From Inia geoffrensis (lineage: Eukaryota > Chordata > Mammalia > Artiodactyla > Iniidae), in NCBI GenBank assembly GCA_036417435.1, contig CM070902.1:178612445-178676444 (forward strand): a stretch of DNA of 64,000 bases, in the 5' to 3' direction. Of the stretch, positions 60,140 through 64,000 are shown in pieces. A model generated the notes under the pieces. That model did no database searches and was not told where the DNA came from. It saw nothing but the letters and a program-made list of their open reading frames with translations. A program made the translations under genes and the position numbers. Positions within the stretch are counted from its first letter, which is position 1. Every line of letters begins with the position of its first letter.

Positions 60140-60940
60140 GGTTTGAGCCCTGATGTGACAGATTTTAAGTGCTGGAGGGTAAACATAGTTCCCTTTTCAG
60201 CCCGGACGGTCACTGGGATCAGCTGTGTAGACAAATCAAGGTTTATTCCATTGCCATGCTCTCTGAGTCAGCGCCGCTCAGTGTTAAGACACAACATGAA
60301 TACACTTGGCCACTTTCCCTACGATTTCTCACTTAAATATATAATCTGCCTCACCCACACAGTATTAAAACATCTGTTCTGGAGTAGTAATGCAAGCATC
60401 TGATTTTCTTTGCTGGCTTTAAAATCATTTAAAAACATAACCCAGATAACTTTTGGGACAGATTCAGATAAGAGCAGGGGCAAAGGAGGAAGACGCGTGT
60501 TTAAATGAATTGTTCCAGAGCATTCTTGTGTCTTTACAGCACTGCCCGTCAGTCGTTCCTGGCAGAAATTTTTGTCTGCAGGCCCCGTCTGCTTCTTAAG
60601 CTCTTTAAAAGGCAGCCCTATATTCAATATATCAGCTTGACATGGTGTAATGGAGACTGGAGACACCTTTCAAAGTGATGTAAAGCAAGGCTGCGAGGCT
60701 GAACTTTTCTTTTTTCTTCTCTTCCCACACCTGGCTGATTACTTTGTTGTTCTTTTGTTTTTAATAACTACAGCAGTAAAACCCAATCGGCGCTCCTAAC
60801 CCTTCTGTTAGGTATAAATGAAGTGAAGCCCCCTTATCAGTTTGAAATGTCCTGTATGCCTTGGCTAGGAAAGCTGCAGCATAAATCTCCGTAGGCCCTA
60901 AACGTTTTGCAGCAGTTGCTATGCTACTCAAGGTAAACAT
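60140..60940. promoter_or_regulatory. Candidate conserved noncoding block (possible enhancer)
   Basis: About 800 bases free of repeats, with balanced composition. They contain several GATA-type words (cagataac, cagataag), a TCF/LEF-like ctttcaaag, an MEF2-like ctatattcaatat and a homeobox-like taatgg. The texture is that of a conserved regulatory block, but conservation is not shown here, so this is inference. Confidence 0.25.
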
Positions 60941-61677
60941 TGGTGTGTGTGTGTTTGTCCAGGGAAGGTTCATTGTCAATGTTATATTTTTAAATTTGCA
61001 CTCACCGCGGAAATACTAATAGAAAAGACAAGCAGCGGTTTTCTCAAGCTGGGTATTTATTGTGGAAATACAAGCAGTTCGGATAGTCCTATTCCCAATA
61101 GGAAGTCATCTATTCTTTTTCTAAAAAAGAAGATGATAATCAGTGCATAAGGTATCTTAAGTAGCCATAAGAAAGTACAAAACCACTTAGATGTTGATTT
61201 TTTGAATGACCCTGGAGAAGTCAACAGAGAAACTTACTTGCTGTCTTGAGCTTGTAACACTGATTCATCCTGGCCCTTACTTTGTCCAAACACATGGGCT
61301 GCCCATTATGTTTCAATAATAAAAGTAGAAATACATTTGTTTTTCAGTTATTCGTTCACATTAAGTTCCCTTTTTATGGTCCACACTCACCAGGATTTGT
61401 TTGATCCTTGCTGAGTTGCTTATGTGATTCGTAATAGCAAATTCTCAGTTTGGCTTTGTTTTGCCAAAGGGAAAAAGTCTCTTCTGTGAAACAAAATACT
61501 TGGTTTGTAAAGGTTAAGCTTCCCAAGGGCAAGAATTTTGGTCGGTTTTCTCACAGCACCCACATGATGGGCTTTTTAATAAATGTTTGTTAACCGACTT
61601 AATGGACACAGTATAATCTTAACCTTCGTTTGCTGCTCTGGGCGATATGAAGTTGGGAATTCCATGACAGCATGTTT
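60941..61677. other. Unique intronic sequence
   Basis: A short (GT)n run near 60942-60954. No repeat or exon recognised. Confidence 0.4.
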
Positions 61678-61918
61678 TGGTGTGCCAGGGCTGCTGTTAC
61701 AAAGTACCACAGGCTGGGTGGCTTGCCCAACAAAATTCATTTTCTCACAGCTCTGGAGGCTGCAAGTTGGAGGTCAAGGTGTCAGCAGGCTTGATTTCTT
61801 CTGAGGCCTCTCTCCTTGGCTTGTAGACGAACACCTTCTCCCTGTGTCTTCATGTGGTCTTTCCTCTGTGCGTATCTGAGTCCAAAGCTCCTCTTTTTTC
61901 AAGGACCTCTTCTTACAA
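61678..61918 (-). mobile_element. MLT1-type (MaLR) LTR fragment
   Basis: 'agggctgctgttacaaagta', 'ccacaggctgggtggcttg', 'ttctcacagctctggaggct' and 'gaggcctctctccttggctt' are the classic words of an MLT1 LTR read antisense. It is an old nonautonomous LTR element shared by placental mammals. The far part is missing. Confidence 0.85.
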
Positions 61919-61935
61919 ATTTCTTCTTCTTACAA

Positions 61936-62512
61936 GCCCAGCACTGGGATTGCTGGATCAGATGGTAGCTCTAGTTTTCATTTTTTGCTGACCTTCCGTA
62001 CTGTTTTCCATGGTGGCTAAACAAAGTTACGTTCCCACTAACGGTTCATAAGGATTTTTTTGGAAACGACACCAAAAGCACAGCAACCAAAGCAAAAATC
62101 AAACAAGTAGGACTTCATCAAACTAAATCTGCACATCAAAAGAAACACTCAGCAAAATGAAAAGGCAACCTGGGAAGTGGGACAAAATGTATGCAAACCA
62201 AGTACTGGACAAGGGTTGATATCCAAAATGTATAAAGAACTCATACAACTCAATAACCAACCAGACCAAACAAAAATCCAATTATAAAATGGGCAGAGGA
62301 ACTTAACAGACATTTTTCCAAAGAAGGTGCACAAATGGCCAACAGTACATGAAAAGATGCTCAACATCACTCATCACCGGGGAAAAGCAGTTCAAAACCA
62401 CAGTGAGGTATCTCCTCACACCTGTTAGGATGGCCGTCATCAAGAAGACAAGAGACGGCAGGTGCTGGCAAGGGGGTGGAGAAAACGGACCCTCTTGTAT
62501 CCCACAGTTACA
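61936..62512. mobile_element. Rearranged L1 ORF2 fragment with inversion
   Basis: The left part (61936 to about 62046) is L1 antisense: 'ggattgctggatcagatggt' and 'ccgtactgttttccatggtg'. The right part (about 62047-62512) is L1 sense from further upstream in ORF2, reading CSTSLITGEKQ and LLTPVRMAVIKK in the 62349 frame. The two parts are neighbours in L1 order but head in opposite directions. No 3' UTR or A tail remains at the left. Confidence 0.85.
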
Positions 62513-64000
62513 TGGAATTCTTAAATGTAAAAGCTGGAAAGAATCTTAAAGGTCACTGGGTTTAAGCAGCCATGCTTCACAGAGGGGAAAGCTGAGGCTC
62601 ACATGGGTTACAGTATTTGCTGAAATTCCCTCTCCTGACGTAGTAGCTTCAGGGGTAAGTGCAGGCTCCCCGACTCCTGATCAGGGCTCTTCGCTCGTGT
62701 CATGCTGCTACTCAGAATGACCCTCACCAAGGAATTAAAAAGACCTCATCTTGTATAGGATCATTACACACGGTCCTGACATTCTAGAAATGGCTTGACA
62801 GGACAACTCGTTGCATAGAGATTTCAGAGCTCTTTTCTCCTCTTTCAGGATCTGTCCTTACCAAGTCATACAGCCAAAAGGGTCTAGACTAGGATTAGGT
62901 TATCCACCCAGGTTATTGCTGCTACACTGAAGAGAATAGCAGAAAAGCTTTTCTCTGGCTTACTGAAGTAGGGGTATTGATTTAGTTAGCTATGTACATT
63001 ACAGAAGCCAAGAAACACTGCTTTTTGTTTCTGAACGTTGGCTTCCACTAAATACCGAGCACAACCCATAGCTTAGTGATAAGCATCTATTTTCATGGCA
63101 ACTGAGAGAGCTGGGGAGTGGGGAATAGGCAAATCCAATTCAATTCGAGGCACTTAGCCCAACCGTAAGTACTTTTACACAGCAAAGATATTGGTAGAAT
63201 TTTCTAGACACTAAATATGAGAGCAAAGCCTCTAGGCTTGTACCAGCAAGAGTTCTTAGTTAGAGGAGAAATTAAAGCTCAAAAAAAGTAGAAGGTATTT
63301 TTCCCTCTTTTTTTTCCAATGCCCCCCTTTTCTCTGAAAAATCCCTGTAGACAACTTAGAAAAGCAGAACTTCAAAAGTGAACAACTTGATTGTTCCTTG
63401 AACCAGTGGGTGGGTGACAGTCATGAGGAAGGCCTTAAAAAAGAAAAGCACTGCTTCCTCTGTTCCGTCCCGGGGTTGAATCTTTGAATCCAGAGGAAGT
63501 GAGTTAATTCTCCCCTCCTGTTTCTTTTGGGTGGGGACTGCTGTGTGCGCGCCTGTGTGTATGCGGTTATCTTTTTAAAGCATTGTCTTATTTTAATTTA
63601 AATATTTAAAAGTGTGGAGATTTATAACATCAGCCAATTATCTGCACGCAGTAACACTTGCCGAGTTGTTTTCTTCCCTTTGTCATTTGAGGGGATTGAT
63701 AGTCATTGAACCCAAGATGGGCATATTCTGTTTGTCCAGCATTACAGACTTATTGTGTTTTCTTCTTCTGTATACCTACTTTAAACTTTATCTCAGGGGT
63801 CCTCGATTCAGTTGGAACGTTTCATTGTTCTTGAAGGAATGCTCTATGCATTTCCAACAGACGTGGAAGCAAAATAAGCCAACCCCAGAGTATAAATAAC
63901 AATTTTATATCATGCCTACAATATACATCCGCACTCTGACACTTCAATGAATACTGTATACTTTTTGTGTAGGCTTTCTATACACGTACCCTCTGTGTGC
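62513..64000. other. Unique intronic sequence to the end of the window
   Basis: A weak MIR-like stretch lies at 62540-62640 ('cttcacagaggggaaagctg'). The rest shows no repeat, and no PDGFC exon was recognised. Confidence 0.4.

Larger units (their letters stand above)
27530..64000 (+). other. PDGFC: 5' portion of the PDGFC intron downstream of the exon
   Basis: By inference from the exon, this DNA is intron to the end of the window. I looked for the next exon (the hinge beginning QFTE and leading into the growth-factor domain) and did not recognise it. The intron would then be longer than 36 kb, which is believable because PDGFC spans roughly 200 kb in mammals. Confidence 0.75.

Noticed and set aside
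27530..64000. Search for the next PDGFC exon (QFTE hinge and growth-factor domain)
   Set aside because: No matching sequence was recognised by reading. A translated alignment to the PDGFC protein would be decisive.

Overview
The window is nuclear DNA from a mammal, most likely a cetacean (whale or dolphin). It is almost entirely intron. The species call rests on repeats: at least 16 copies of a tRNA-derived SINE with the head 'ggcttccctggtggcgcagt' (the CHR family of cetaceans, hippopotamus and ruminants), many 5'-truncated L1 3' ends of cetartiodactyl type, and no BovB element that I could see, which argues against a ruminant.

The only protein-coding sequence I can support is one internal exon at 27349-27529 on the + strand. 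It carries the second half of the CUB domain of platelet-derived growth factor C (PDGFC). It has a canonical acceptor and donor, and its ends match the expected exon phase. I searched by eye for the neighbouring exons (start of the CUB domain upstream, hinge and growth-factor domain downstream) and found neither. The window is therefore read as the 3' part of the upstream intron (1-27348), the exon, and the 5' part of the downstream intron (27530-64000).

Layout: 1-4.2 kb holds two L1 tails in unique DNA. At 4.2-5.24 kb there is an AT-rich minisatellite with a small palindromic mariner-type element inside it. From 5.8 to 25.7 kb SINEs, L1 tails and old MIR/L2 copies are dense, including a three-SINE cluster at 22.27-22.97 kb. 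The exon follows, then a repeat-poor interval (27.5-36.5 kb) with a possible conserved noncoding block near 31.9-32.25 kb. From 36.6 to 43.1 kb lie a probable LTR, an L1 insertion with the inverted structure of twin priming (37.28-37.98 kb), a SINE with an internal duplication, two L1 tails end to end, and a SINE inside a MIR. At 43-50 kb the DNA is mostly unique with a long TTTC tract. At 50-57 kb L1, L2 and SINEs return, including a SINE enlarged by internal repeats (54.25-54.72 kb). At 58-62.5 kb there are two LTR-type elements, a second candidate regulatory block and a rearranged L1. The rest is unique.

No operon, CRISPR array, RNA gene, complete protein gene or new biological system is visible. 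Most of the reportable biology is retrotransposition history (target-site duplications, inversions, nesting, internal expansion) plus two unproved regulatory candidates.
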